This document shows positions 9,267-21,682 of a stretch of DNA of 64,000 nt, one piece after another (position 1 is the stretch's first letter; each line of letters starts with the position of its first letter). The stretch is from the NCBI GenBank assembly GCA_014904985.1, contig MU128999.1, positions 1-64,000 of the forward strand, given 5' to 3'. The translations under genes were made by a program, and so were the position numbers. The stretch is from Hydnum rufescens UP504 (lineage: Eukaryota; Basidiomycota; Agaricomycetes; Cantharellales; Hydnaceae). The notes under the pieces were generated by a model that did no database searches, was not told the origin of the DNA, and worked only from the letters and a program-made list of their open reading frames with translations.

Positions 9267-12200
9267 TTATAGTATATTTCCTCCACTCTGAGCCTCCGCA
9301 AGGCTCAACTCGAGCACATACTTCAGCTCGGCTTCCTCTGCCTCTCTACTCGTTGGTGCCATGACAGTCAGGACATGGGTAGACATTACAGCGGACGTGG
9401 CCACAGATGTCTTTGGCGGGGGGAAAGTACCGTTCTGCGTAAGACTGGCAGTGAGAAGGGAAGGCCCCCCCCTCTTCCACTGCTCCCTCCAGCATCATCG
9501 CGATAGGAGCCGGAAACAGGCTTGTGTGCTGTTATGGAAGAGGGTACTAGCGACGAAGGAGCAAGTGCCGGTGCGGAAGTAGGCGATGAAGGAGCACGAA
9601 CGACGGCGTTCCAGGCCCGCTTGGTCGATGTTGGCGAAACGGTCCCAATATATGGCGAACCGGCATTGGACGGACTCGTACTCGTGCTGTTCTTGATGTC
9701 AGTAGACGCCATGGGTACAGACGTGCGTTGATTGTCATTGGTGGTTTGGGGCAGCGCATCACTAGAGGGAGTGCACCACGCGCTAGAGCGACGGATCTCT
9801 GTGCTCAGGTTCAAGGGTGACATGCTCGGCCCAGCTTCCATAGGCTCTGGCCGCACGCGGGGGGAGACTTTGAGCTTAAATGATCCAGACGCTGGGATGG
9901 ACCTCGAGGATACAGATACAGCAGTAGACGTGGACATGGATGAGGACAATGGGGGGGATAATCGAGGAGACGGAATTGGAGTGGGCGAGAATGACGATGG
10001 TGGACGTGTGAAGGGAGAGGACTGAGCTCCCGGCGAGTCCACGGACGAAGTCGGTGAGGAAGGCCCATCCGAGTTGAAGCCAATATCTTCATTCATATCG
10101 AATAGGTCCTCTGCGCCATTATTTAATGAAAATTGGGACTCTGATTGCCGACGAATTCTTGCTTCTTCTTCATCTCGGCTGAGCATAAGCACATACTCTA
10201 ACGCTTCCACTTCATCCAGACCAAGCTGGCCAAGACTGCGGAGTTGGTCACGTTCAGGGCCATAGGCGACTCTATGAAAGGATCGCTTGGCCTCGATCTC
10301 ACTTCGTGATTCAATGATATCACGCTTCAGCTCAAGGTTCTCTGCGAGAAAATAAAACCCGGCATCAGCTTCCGATCCCGCAGTGGTACTGTACCCCATC
10401 AAACGTACGTTGCCATTTGGCGGTAGGGTTGACAGTGGACTTCTTCTTCCCCTTAGCCTTGCTCTTTCCGGGGTCCTTCCCGACAGGCGTTGCCTTCCAA
10501 GCTAACACTCGTGATCCAATGGAGGCAATCAAGACGTCTCCACGAACAATAATCCACGACACCCTCTCCCATAGGCCATCCGGACCGGGACGCGATGATG
10601 GAGGCGCAAAGGACCGAAGGCGCGCAAGAGTCAAGACATCCCAAACATTGATCGTACCGCACTCACTGAGACACAAGGCAAAAGCAAGGCATGAGACCCC
10701 AGGCCACATGATTCAGGCCTGAATGTTATTCACTTACCTCCCGGTCGCAAGTATGGCTCCATCAACTTCAATAGCAGTAACGGCTCCATCTTCGTGTGCC
10801 TGCCACCGCTGCGAGCTCGAAGCCTTTGGATACTTGGCATGGGGGTCTGTGTCGTCTGGGTCCGAATCCCAACCCCAGACGCAGATTCGGCCAGATATGT
10901 CACCCGCAAGAACGTAGCTGTGAAGACGTGTAGCAAGACGAGGCTCATTGCGTGACAGCAGTGGCACATTGATTTCGGCAACTGATGAGAGAATTGTGCC
11001 AGGATGAGTGGAAGGATTCATCACCGGAGACGATACCGGCAAAAGATCCGCTTTGAATGATTTGAGGACCCCAACGGGGCCATCACAGAATTGGACTACG
11101 TGAAATTGAGGGACTGGCTCCTTGAGATCTACCGAAACCTTGTGGAAGCATGCCTCATGTTCATGAAAAATGGCAAAATGAAGTTGAGTGGGGGATATTC
11201 CTGGAGATTGAAGAACGAGGGACGATGGCTTCACTGGATTCTCGACAAGTGGAGCGATTCGAACGAAATAACGGGGGACCAGTTGCGCTACTTCATCATT
11301 GGGGGGCCGATCTGGATCGGTGACTGAGTGGACGTCAATTCCAGACCAGACGAATATGTACCCGCTCTCCGTAGCGGCGATGACCGTTCCGGATGAGGCG
11401 TCGAACGTAAGTTCCTGAATGGACGAACGCAAAAGTGGGAATATATCATCCACAATAGCCGTTCCAGTCCAAACACATCGCATCTTGCGTGTTTCCCACA
11501 ACTTGACACCTCCTCTAGTACAAGAACTGGCGAAAGTGTTTCCTGGGCCATCTCCCCAAACAATCTTTGTCACCGGGCCCTCGTGTCCCAGTGCGGGCCG
11601 GCATCTCGAAAACTTGGCGGATTTTCCAAGCTCCATGACTTTAGGACTGGTAGTGCACGCCACGGAACCGTTGAGGAATCCCCATGCGACCTTGGCAGTG
11701 CCACCTCCCGGAGAATGGAGGGAAATGGCAGTCACATCGGGAGAAAACTCTGCATTCGGATTACCGATGCCTTGTCCATTGAGCGCTCCTTGAGCGTCCA
11801 AGTAACCCTTCAAGATCTTTCCTGAAAATAGCGGCTCGTTAGAAGATCGGATAGGGCTCTGGTCAATGGAACCTACCTGTGAAAGGGAAACTGCGCGAGA
11901 CCACTCCATAGGATAGAGAGGTGCAGAGGAGCGATGCTTTGTCCGGAAGCAAAATCCTAAAGAAAGCTTTCACTCAGAAATTGAACAAATCGACCAAAAA
12001 TCGCTACATACATGGACGATACCACGCTATGGTGTGGGGCATGGCTGATTGTCGGGTTTCGAGACTTAGCGAAACGTCTGCACGATATTTTGTGAGGGCG
12101 ATACATCAACATCGAATGCGACACGTCAATCATGCACCACGCACATGGTCAGATTCCAGCGCTTGACAAATTCCTTCCTCCAGGTAGACTCGGTTCTTCG

Positions 12201-12553
12201 GAGGAGGAGGGGTTTTCCAGCGGGATTCCCTATGTCGGCCTCGGGCGAGAGACCCAGAAATTGGGCATTGAAGGCGACGCGCCACGAATGATCCAAGCTC
12301 ACATGTTCATAGAGAGCCTAGAATATCGTCAGAAATAATCCAATTGTTCGGATAGTGGCACGAAACACACATGGTTCACGAGAGAAAGAGCGAAGAATGA
12401 CTTCGGATCCAGTGTGGATGTGAGGTGAGTAAGACTCTCTGATGGGAGGGATAAGAGGGTGCCATGCTGGGTCGAGTGTCGAGTGTTGGTGACAGAGATT
12501 TGTCTACGGTGATTGTCGTTTGTTTTGGAAAGCGATTGTGGGCGATTGGGCAT
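9267..12553 (-). CDS. F-box / WD40 / UIM protein, Pof10-like
   Basis: Predicted substrate receptor of an SCF ubiquitin ligase. The first exon (from 12553) gives an F-box, with LPSESLTHLTSTLDP followed by FFALSLVNH. A 53-bp intron leads to an exon starting at about 12312, ALYEHVSLDHSWR. Further introns near 12150, 12010 and 11830 connect to SYGVVSRSFPFTGKILKGYL, then WD40 blades (GHEGPVTKIVWGDG, GGVKLWETRKMRCVW) and, after an intron near 10720, CGTINVWDVLTLARL. After one more intron near 10350 there is a ubiquitin-interacting motif (EVEALEYVLMLSRDEEEAR), then a long Ser/Pro-rich tail. A second UIM (EEAELKYVLELSLAEAQ) sits at the end, at 9275-9335, but in another frame: one extra base in the C8 run at 9465-9472 would join it. 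Roughly 900 residues. The start shares an 84-bp upstream region with COQ10. The family name is from memory. Confidence 0.85.
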
Positions 12554-12637
12554 AAAAAGGTGGAGAAAAGGCGAGTGGAAGGAGGTCGATGCACAAGAGC
12601 ATCAGCAAATTCACATGCCCGGCTAGGCCCGAAAGAT
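12554..12637. promoter_or_regulatory. Shared divergent promoter, F-box gene / COQ10
   Basis: Only 84 bp separate the two start codons, which face away from each other. The interval must therefore hold both 5' leaders or overlap with them. No clear TATA box is seen. Inference from gene positions only. Confidence 0.45.
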
Positions 12638-13370
12638 ATGTTCCCTCGAGCCCGCATCGTGGCTACCACACGCTCATTCTTCTCGTTTCCGCTGCCGCCA
12701 GAGCAGAAATACCAGGTCTGGAGAATTCTCCCGTGCGTGGACATGTCCTTGAGTATCTTGAATATTTCGCAACAGTATTACTACTAGGTACACACAAAGA
12801 CAGCTCTATGAACTTGTATCCGATATAGAGTCCTATCCCAATTTCCTTCCTTACTGCACGGCGTCCCGAGTGATTTCGAAGCCCACGATACCATCAGAGC
12901 CATTACTTACCGAACTAACCATCGGTTTCCCGGGCGTGGAACAGAAATATCTCAGTCACGTCTACTTCAAGCCTTACGAATCCGTCACTGTGCGTGTATC
13001 TATTCCATGTCTTTCTATTCTGTCCATATTCAACCCCTCGGGGTCCTCAGGCAACGGCTGCAGACGATAATTTTGTGTTCAAAAGTCTAAAGAGTGTCTG
13101 GAGATTTCAACCCGTCACTTCCCCAGTTCCAACTTCACCACTGCGATCCTCATGTCCCCCTATGGCCCGATCAATATCTACGCCAGCGCCCCGACTCCTT
13201 CTCCCGATGATTCTAGGCCAAAGTCTCCGATAGAGACCCGCATATCCCTAGACATCGAATTTGCATTCGTCAATCCCATGCATACCGCGCTTTCGAGCAC
13301 TGTGATAGGCCAGGTCTCAGATCGGATGATCGAGGCGTTCGTAAACCGATGTATTGATGTGTATGGATGA
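12638..13370 (+). CDS. COQ10: Coenzyme Q-binding protein COQ10 (START-like)
   Basis: Mitochondrial inner-membrane lipid-binding protein needed for ubiquinone function in respiration. Three exons fit: 12638-12732, 12788-12989 and 13051-13370. The N-terminus is Arg/Ser-rich (MFPRARIVATTRSFFSF), as for a mitochondrial presequence. Then come the family hallmarks RQLYELVSDIESYPNFLPYC, VISKP, GFPGVEQKYLSHV, FKSLKSVWRFQP and, at the C-terminus, ISLDIEFAFVNPMHTALSS with GQVSDRMIEAF. The exons add up to 617 bases, one short of a multiple of three. One more C in the C5 run at 13156-13160 joins WRFQP and the C-terminal part and gives about 205 residues, the usual size. As written the frame is broken, most likely by a consensus error. 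Confidence 0.88.
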
Positions 13371-14218
13371 GATCCGGGGAAGAGAGCTGGGTGGGATTTC
13401 TAGAGAGTTGGGTCAATGCATGACTGGGATTCATCGGCACGTTGACTTGTTGGATACGCTATACGCAGCATACTTAATGAGCATTATGCTATAGGACACT
13501 CTATGGTGGTGGTCCCACGGACAATGAGCCACTGGGTGATGTTTTCGACTCTGGGGTTTCTGGTTGATGCGGTCCTCTCCTCCAGGGGTATTATTCTCCC
13601 CAACGTCACGACCAAAATCGCCCTGAGCAAGCTTCGACTGTTTAGCAATAAACGACCAGCGGGTTGACCTATATAGCCAGAGAATATTTTACTTCGACGA
13701 AGCGTGAATCATGCGGATGTGGCTATGCATCTTGGGGGCAGAATGGGAGACCACCATTAGCACCACCGAGCGCCCAATCTCACCATGGGTCAGGGGTGGG
13801 CATAACCACCTGTATCATGTTGCAGGCCTGCGCCTTGCCGTAGTCTCGCAGGCCTACGTCGGAGCACTAAAGCCAAACAAATTAAAAAATATATGTCTGA
13901 GCTCGCTCATGATTTCATGTCCCTGTCTTGCACACAAGGGGGTGGACAATTCGGATCCCAGTTCGGATCTGAGAGGGGACACGACCTTGCTATTGATTCA
14001 CACACGCACTGCTTTGTCATTGACGTCAAAAGAAATTCCAGATGTCAGGGACAGGTTACAATGAGCCGACGCCAAAAACAGCAATAGCGACACGGTACTA
14101 GGATGGTTGTGACCTGGCATTGAGACAAACACGAGGTGAAGATATTTTCACGACTGGGGCGGTATTGAGGCGAAACGTGGGACGAAGCGACTCTAGATTT
14201 GAGCGATGACTCCGGACA
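13371..14218. other. Intergenic, nothing recognised
   Basis: About 0.85 kb downstream of COQ10 without a frame that I can support. Short open stretches at 13711-14087 show no domain. Confidence 0.35.
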
Positions 14219-14722
14219 TTAATATTGGACCAACACTGTTAGCGAGTGATTTGCAAACCCAAAAGCGGTAAACATCATTGAGCGAGGGACAGATCTAGCA
14301 TAACGAATGGCACTGCGAAGGACCCTCCCAGCCCAAACGAGCAATGCTCTCGAGCTGAGCACGAGATAACATGAGAATAAGAAATTATGTACAGTAAGAC
14401 TTAACGAGATAGGAGATGTGTGGCCGAGCAACTTTCTGACTGCAATCACACCTGTATAGAGGTCTAGTATCAATACTGCATTCCAAGCCATGCTTTGGCT
14501 TGCGAGTACCAACCCGCCGCATAGATAAAATCGGGCCAGATGTCCCGGAGATAGAGAGCGGTTCATTAGTGGAACAACAGCATAGCCTCGGGAGCCAATC
14601 ATAGATACAAAGTAAAGATTGACAAAACCGCTGACGGTGGCCAATTCGGATATGGAATTCCAGGTGGAGCACGTATACATGGAGGTACAGTAATCTCGGA
14701 TCTGCTTGACAGGTTCAGGCAC
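14219..14722 (-). CDS. Hydrophobic open frame, uncharacterised
   Basis: An uninterrupted frame of 167 codons with several hydrophobic stretches that could span membranes (around VSGFVNLYFVSMIGS, FYLCGGLVLASQSMAWNAV and NFLFSCYLVLSSRALLVW). The spacing of a Cys-x-x-Trp, then Arg-x-Tyr-Ala and Asn-Arg is a little like the fungal DUF6533 membrane family, but the match is weak and I saw no upstream exons that fit. It could be a fragment of a membrane-protein gene or a chance frame. Confidence 0.25.
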   Translation of the reverse strand: MPEPVKQIRDYCTSMYTCSTWNSISELATVSGFVNLYFVSMIGSRGYAVVPLMNRSLSPGHLARFYLCGGLVLASQSMAWNAVLILDLYTGVIAVRKLLGHTSPISLSLTVHNFLFSCYLVLSSRALLVWAGRVLRSAIRYARSVPRSMMFTAFGFANHSLTVLVQY

Positions 14723-16174
14723 TGACAGAGATGGGCAACTGTCATCGAGAGGCCCCGCCTCTGTTATGCGAAGAGAGTCTGGTTCCTAGCAAAGAAAGGC
14801 AAGGACTCTTCATTTAGACGCGCAAGCGGCCGACAATTTAATCCTCTTCCCCTTCTGAGGTTGCTCTTTCTCGCGCTACTGTAGCTATCCCAGGGATCCC
14901 CGCGGTTAAGGAAGCGAGGGGTCTGTGGTGGGTGACCACGGGAACAATCCATCTCACGACACGGTCCGGTGTGTAGCCCGAGATGGATCTCGGTGTATTC
15001 CTCGATCCAAACCGTGGCCAATACGTCGGCTGGGAAGAATATGCAATGAAAATCCTTGACAACTAGGAAATGCTTGACTCTGAATGGGATCCTATGGGGA
15101 ATCATCCCTTGCAGCCTGATGCGTGCGTGTCATAGGTGGTGCTCGATACTAGCTAGCAACCGTCGCAGCAACCACCCAAAACATCTAAAAGAGCCTCTTT
15201 ACGTCGCAAGTGGTGACCGGATCCATTTCGATTATTCATAACTCTTATACCTAGAAACCTTGGTTGTGTTTGTACTGCGCAGGGCCGGGGCTGACCCACT
15301 GGGTCCAATAAAAATAGACTTTCTCCATCTTTGAGCGAGGCTGGGTGAGCAATGGGCCATTGACCCAAGGTCGTCTGGGAATTGATCGAATGCTCAGAAT
15401 GCGTTTGCCCAGCGCACGCAACGCTGTGAGCTACTCTCAGCCATTGGAGGCTTTCTATCGGCGGACCAGCCTCGATATATATACGAGCGTGGTTCCATTG
15501 ACAACATGGACTACCTCTACTGTAGTGGATGTAATCGTAGATATGGGGTCGGCGGCTGTGTTGATCCCAGCGGCAATTGCTATACTTGGGGATACCGCGG
15601 GCGAGACAGCGGGTACTTCCGATGTCGGCCATGCTGGTCGCGGCAGCCCGAGTCGCCAGCCTGCTCGCCGCCCCGCCCTACAGGCACCCCTTGTTCACAC
15701 GGATGTGCGAACAAGGCACTTCGGATCCGATCAGTAAGGCACAGCCACGTGGCGCGTAACTCTATCTGAGCGAGTGGTTCCTGGGTGTCGGGGCACAGCC
15801 ACAGGCATTTGCCGGGGGCAGCGCCGGAGATATTGGACATGTCCGGTTCACATGGGTGAGTCTGGCATCCGAGTAACCCCGTGTTGGAATATTGGTTCGG
15901 GGCGGTCCTCCTCCGCATTCCGAACAAGCCGATTGTTGGAATATTTGCACCACGTCCCTCGCTTACATATCCATTGATGTGTTCCTGGCTGGCACCGGAT
16001 GCGCTTCGGCCGCAAGACAAGCCAAAAATACAGTTTGTCCCCTGATTGACTATCGTGGAATTCAATTCCCCAGGCACCAAACTCGTGTAGATTGAATAAT
16101 ATATGTCCAGGCCTTGAGTTTAAGATATAAATGGTTCCTTGCTCTGCGGATTTCTCGTCTAACCTCTCCCCACC
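14723..16174. other. Long upstream region of the WOPR gene
   Basis: No gene is supported. Several overlapping open frames between 15150 and 16100 lie on both strands without domain content. A plus-strand frame at about 14860-15065 reads like protein, but is cut by a TAG. A long, gene-free upstream region is common for fungal developmental regulators, so regulatory sites are likely here, though I cannot point to one. Confidence 0.35.
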
Positions 16175-17696
16175 ATGAGTGCCACCCATCGCCATGTCAC
16201 CCATCCATGCCTCCGTGAGTGTCCCCCTTTCCGTCGTCCCAGACGCTGAGCTCACTCCCTCCATCGCCTTCTGGATGCAGATATCAAGAACGCTCATGGT
16301 GCCGTTCATTGCTTGCCAGGCCCTTGCCCACTGTCTCAGATCTCTCCATATCCGTAGATGCTCACGTCTTGTTCGAAGCTGTCCGTGTCGGCCATCTCCC
16401 CATGATCAGGCGCCGGCTTACGGGCGAAGAGCGCAGCCAGCTGCGTTCAGGCGAGGTCTTCGTCTGGGAAGAGGCTGTCCACAAGGGTGGCCTCGAGCGA
16501 TGGACTGATGGTCGTAAATGGTCTGTTCACCCATCATGTACTCCCCTCCTCAACGGCCGCTGATGCTCCCAACCGGTCAGGTCGGCCTCACGCATGCGTG
16601 AACCCTTTTTGTTCTATGAAGAGAAGTGCGCTCGCAGTCCCCGGGAGAAAGGGTAAGTCATAAAGATCCGGCTCCCATTTAATCGCTTTGACCGGGCATC
16701 GTCACAATAGGGAGGACTTTGGGTCCCAACCATCCCAAGCTCGATCGACTCGCAGGAGCTTCGATTCAGATGATCTCCCCCTGGCCGTGGATGGCCTCAC
16801 CAAGCAAACCTATTCCGCTTGGGTCACTGTTCCCTCTGATCCCCACGGTAATGGCGGTGTTGCAAGGAAGAAATGGCATATGACCGTGAGTGCCGCTCTC
16901 CTAAATCAAATCCATCTCGATGCACACACGGGAGATCATTTAGGCCTACTTCTCTTCCGCATCTTTCCCGCTTCTTCCCTCCGTACAAGAAGATCCACTG
17001 CTGCGACAAATTCACGTCCCACCAGGAGTGTACGAAACTGGCAAAGGCCTCATGCGTAAGACCCCCACAACGGTGAAGAACCTCCGCCCAGATGGTTACT
17101 CGAATCATCATCAGCATTCCTCGTTTCGAGACGATACATCCCAAGAAGACGTGGACGATGATGCCCACTATACGCTACATCCGTACCACCATAGTAACAG
17201 CAACAGCGACGATCTTGGCTACCGACCACGTTCAACGTCCACATCCACAAATCACTCTTACCGCGGGAGTTCAGATTACTCCCGCAGTGCAACGTTGAAT
17301 TTAACTCTCCCTCCTCCCCACATGTCTTTCACGGAAGGCCAATACCGCTATGGCGCGACCCCACTAACACCACCGATGTCCTCGCTGGGAACACCCCCCT
17401 ATCCAGTGGGCCGCGGCGGTGAGATGAAGGAGTATTTCCCCTTTTCACCTAGTTCCAAATCCCAGGACAGTGGCGCAAGAGAGCGAGCGCTCCCTTATCA
17501 GGATTCAGAGCCTCGCACACCGAGTCCTCCCCACAGTCGGCAGCCATCTGCTTCCCAAAATCGAAAATTATCACCTGTTGCCCATCTCCCACCGCAACAT
17601 TATCGACCGTCAGGCGCTGGAGGACCTACGTACTCATACGACGCTCGTTCTGAGGTGGATCTAAAAGCTCTCGGTGCTTTTCGGGTTGTGCTTTGA
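16175..17696 (+). CDS. WOPR-domain (Gti1/Pac2) transcription regulator
   Basis: DNA-binding regulator of the Wor1/Ryp1/Gti1/Pac2 family, which governs morphological and developmental switches in fungi. Six exons fit exactly: 16175-16214, 16281-16298, 16358-16520, 16581-16652, 16711-16885 and 16944-17696, in total 1221 bases or 406 residues. The WOPR domain is in two boxes: HPCLHIKNAHDAHVLFEAVR, GEVFVWEE, WTDGRKWSASRMREPFLFYE; then FDSDDLPL, GLTKQTYSAWV and ARKKWHMTAYF. Behind it are VPPGVYETGKGLMRK and a long His/Ser/Pro-rich tail. The second exon is only 18 bases, yet its codons (HIKNAH) fall inside the conserved start of the domain, so it must be included for the protein to be right. No frame errors were found here. 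Confidence 0.93.
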
Positions 17697-18336
17697 CCTA
17701 TTATATCTCCTGACCACGCATTTTAACTATTACTTTTTGACTGCTCACGATGGACAAATCTTTCACTTTATTTTAATCCTTAGTACGCTCTGTTGTTGTA
17801 GTGTCATTCTTCCTCGTGTGTGCCATAAAACCCGATTGGAAGGGATAAGGGTAAATGGTAAATAGGCTACATTAGTTAATGGGAATATCCTCGGACACGC
17901 GACGAATATTAAATATGTACCTGGATATTTCCCCCCTGGCCAGGCACTTCAGCCCTCGGCTCGCAAACTCTAAATTCCAACGCTTACGCGGCGATCACGA
18001 GCTATGTGTGCCTGTTTTTTCTTTCACCCACCCCTTCGGTTTGTTTGTTGTTGCCAAAAAAGGTGAACTTTCAGGAGCCGAATAACATAACATAACGATG
18101 TGAATTCGTCCATTCGTATTAGCAGAATCCCTGAGCCAGCTGGACAGGTTCGTGTCTGAGCGCCCTGCGCTGGCAGGAAGAACTGTCATCCAGCCGCCCG
18201 ATAAGTAAAATGAAACACAAAAAGGGTAGACCGGTAAACCTTGAATAGTACCATCTCCCTCGGTAACCATTACAGCAGCGTCTACTACTGCCAATACGTA
18301 AAGGATACAAAGAATGTCCAAGTCAAAAAAGCGCTT
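17697..18336. other. Convergent 3' region, nothing recognised
   Basis: The interval lies between the 3' ends of the WOPR gene (+) and the IML2-like gene (-). It is AT-rich and holds no supported frame. Confidence 0.4.
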
Positions 18337-21131
18337 TCATAGCGGGACATCATGCCCCAATGATTCCATCGCCGCATGCGTGCGCATAACCAGTGCACTC
18401 TATCACGGGAAGGAAATATCAAATGGACAAGCGAACAAAGAAATACGACTTACCTCCATACTATATTTGCCTTTATCAGCCTTGTGGACGAGGACCTTGC
18501 CTACAGAAATTATGGCAGACACGAGTTCAGGGTTCAGGTACCAGTTCTTAAAGCACGTGAACAGTACCACTCACCTGACAGTATGATATCTAGATGCCTT
18601 CGAGCTTCCTCCACGTTACCAGTACATGCATAGAGCCGGCCTAATTCGTAGTCTAAAGAGGCCTAATAGCACATCGTCGCTATTAAAGTATCCCGAATAA
18701 ATAAACGCACGGGTGTAATAAACAAGGTAATGATCCACTTCAATCTTCTGTGCGGCATCTAGCACTCGCTGGAAGGATTCAAACGCTCGAGCTTCCGCGT
18801 CGGGAACATTCTCAGAGGATACCTTCGCCTCTGGTGCGGCGTCCTTATCCTATTCAAATTACCACAGGATTAAGGGCAATTTTAATGAGATAAGAATGCG
18901 CAACATACCGCATGCGCTACGAACCGCAGGCAAACGGCCCGTAAAAAGTGGCCTAAACAGTAGTCATCCCAATATCCACGCCCGTTATAATAACCTGATG
19001 GATCCGCTTCGTGTTCGTTTATTCTAGCTAATGCCGCTTCTATATCCGGAAGCATCGCCGACACGAGGATTCTCCGAGGCGCATAGTTCATCGAAAGCAG
19101 ATGATAAGAGAATTCCATAGCTGGGAGCAACAAGCGGTGTCCCTGCGCTTCAAACTTGCGAGATTTACGTGCAGAGAATTTCTATATTCGGAAAAGGATA
19201 GGATAGGAAAACAATTCGAGTGTCCCAGGGGAAATCAGTTGCGTGCCAAAAACACAAGACGTGTAGACATGCCTCAAGCGGGATCGATTTTCCGGCTATT
19301 CGCTGCATGAGCCCGGGCACTTTGGACATCAAATTCTTCGCCTCCTCCAAGTTCTGTTCACCACCCGCTTGAGCGAGGCTGCAAGCCAAACCTGAGCACA
19401 ATACCATCAGATGCCGAGCTCAGCAAGGGCGGAGCCACGACCCAAGACTTACCATAAGTGTAGACGCACTTGCTCCAGTTGGCCTCTGTCAAGAGCGTCT
19501 GCCAGTACTCTGCGGAACCTGTCATATCATGCAGTGACATGGCACAACAGCTCTATAACATGGGCAGCGGCGGACCATGGCCTCAGAATAAAGAAGCCAT
19601 CAATAAATCAGCCTTACCAATTCCCAAAGTGAAATGTGTTGCAAACTCTTGAATTCGTCCTGACATGTCACAATCATCTTCAAATAATATTCTTTTGCCA
19701 GCTGAAGGAAGAGCTGGTGTTAGAACACAATCCTATATGACAAGGGTTAGGATTCCCTACCTCGGGCAGGCTTTGGCTTGCGAGGACCCGGCCCCTTGCG
19801 AACTGACAGGTATTAGCATATTTCAGTAATATTTCGGATAATATGGCCTAGACCCGGCTCACTAGATAAAATACACCCTAAAAGGAGAATATTGTAAGCG
19901 CAAACAAAAGGCAGTGCCGAAAACAGGTGACATACATCGGGATATCGTTGCATGTTCCAATCAAGGATTTTCTTTGCCTAGAAATGAAAGTGCATCGTGA
20001 ACATGAAATATACATCGGGGAAGGGACGAAAGACGGACCATGGAGAGGTCAACTCCCTTGTATGTATACTTACTGACCAATAAATGGAACATGAGAAGTG
20101 CAACGTCGGTGATCGGTCGGCGAAGACCTTCTTCCGCTTCTGTAACACTAGGCTCGTTGTTTGTGACCGACCAGCCACCCACCCTGTATAGTGTATCCAG
20201 CGACTCCGTGCGATCACCTTGGTAGCCAAACATTTGGACAATCTAGCATCGTGAAGGTCATTCAAGCATACGAATGTACTATACGGTCAGCGAGACTCGC
20301 CGTCACGACACGACTTGGGAGAAGGGATAGAATGAGGGAATTGATTCCTACTCCATACATCACACCAGAGCGGAAGTGCGCGTCGAGAGATGCATCATAT
20401 CCTCCAGCAGCGGCGTCGGCTTCTCGGAGGAATTCGTTCATATGACGGAATGAAAGATTGGCTGAGCGAAGATTGAGAGCCTCTTTAATAAACTGAAGCC
20501 AGTCTCCGGAGTAAAGAATGGACAGGGCGCCTTTTAACAGCACGTGTTCTTGATAGCAAAGCTCCGCATGCCGCTCGACATCTGTCATTCCTTTGATCCA
20601 GGAAGCACCGGAATTAGACCGCGAAACGAAACCAGCGACTCGCGAAGCGAATGAGGAGATCCGACGACGGTGAGCATTAGATATGGCGCCCGCATGCTTA
20701 ACTACAGCAATCGCATCCCGAAGATCCTAATAGGATGAGACGTAGGCCAATTTGAAAGGAAACTCAACCAAGGGAGGCCATGGCAAAGAGGAATAAAGGC
20801 ACGTACGTCGTTGTCAAAGGACATAAATGCTTTGAAGGCTTCAATGAGGCACTGTCCTGCGTAGGGAATAAACGGTGTCAAAATAGGAGAAGGTCTGCAG
20901 AGCTCAGGCCTTCATACCCATAGCATAATACAGCGTTTCAGACGAGGGGTCGCCATTTTTTGCCTTCTCTTCTGCCTCTCTCATTTGGCCGGAAAGAAAC
21001 ATGTTCAAGATGGGTGCCGTTTCTGAAATGAGTTCAATTGCGCGAGCGGGAACATAAACGCCATTCTCGTCACGAGAAACGGAAGAAACTACGGTCTGGA
21101 CAGTGCCGTTGCCGTTGACTTGGGCCATCAT
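18337..21131 (-). CDS. IML2: IML2 / TTC39-like TPR protein
   Basis: Member of the IML2/TTC39 family (DUF3808), TPR-rich outer mitochondrial membrane or cytosolic proteins linked in yeast to lipid-droplet and inclusion-body clearance. Starting at 21131 the pieces in order are MMAQVNGNGT, RAIELISETAPILNMFLSG, TLYYAMGMKALIE, SFDNDDLRDAIAVV, HAELCYQEHVLLKGALSIL, FRSGVMYGVGINSLILSLLP, LMFHLLVSKYTYKGVDL, ANWSKCVYTYG, EEAKNLMSKVPGLMQRIAGK, GYWDDYCLGHFLRAVCLRF, then IEVDHYLVYYTHYELGRLYA and NVEEARRHLDIIL, ending HDVPL. About ten short introns; those near the C-terminus (18430-18650) fit GT-AG rules exactly. The last exons encode VLVHKADKGKYSME and ALVMRTHAAMESLG, typical of the family's end. Confidence 0.85.
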
Positions 21132-21682
21132 GTGGCACAGGAGAAGGGTGCGTGCGGAAGGCAATATCCTAATTCGGAATCTACCGCACTTGAGCCTCGA
21201 ATCAAACACCGTCGTAGTGGAATGCTGCAGTTCACTAATACCTCTCATCCATGCTCGGGGCGCTGTTACTTTCATTTATCTGGCACCCCGTATTGTTCCT
21301 AATGCGCATTATAAGGCGAGTAGACTTATTGTTCCACAAAATTGGACTCTCCACTATGGGGCGAGGATCTTCAATTGCTCGTTGACACCGCTGCCCTGAA
21401 GGACTTGGAAGACTCCCAATTTAAACAATACCATATCATTTAGCTACACAACCATCAAAATAGAGAGCATAAGCCTGTAGCAACTTCAGGGGGGAAAAGA
21501 CCAAAGATATAATAATGAGAATGTGTGCTGATGGCAATATGGAAATAAGAAGGATATCTAAACCCCTCCGATCATTTTTTAGGATATCGATGGATGGTAA
21601 TATGGTAATAAGCACTGGGTCGACAGCCATTAGATAATAGGCCAAATATCCTTCGGCAGTTGCCGAAGGAGCGACAACCGCT
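21132..21682. promoter_or_regulatory. Divergent intergenic region, IML2-like / NHX
   Basis: The 551-bp gap lies between two start codons that face away from each other and should contain both promoters. It is AT-rich. A local imperfect repeat (aaggatatc and aggatatcgatggatgg near 21548-21600) is visible. No specific factor site can be named. Confidence 0.35.

Noticed and set aside
15345..15737. Open frame of 130 codons (+) upstream of the WOPR gene
   Set aside because: Equally long frames overlap on both strands; no domain; more likely regulatory sequence.
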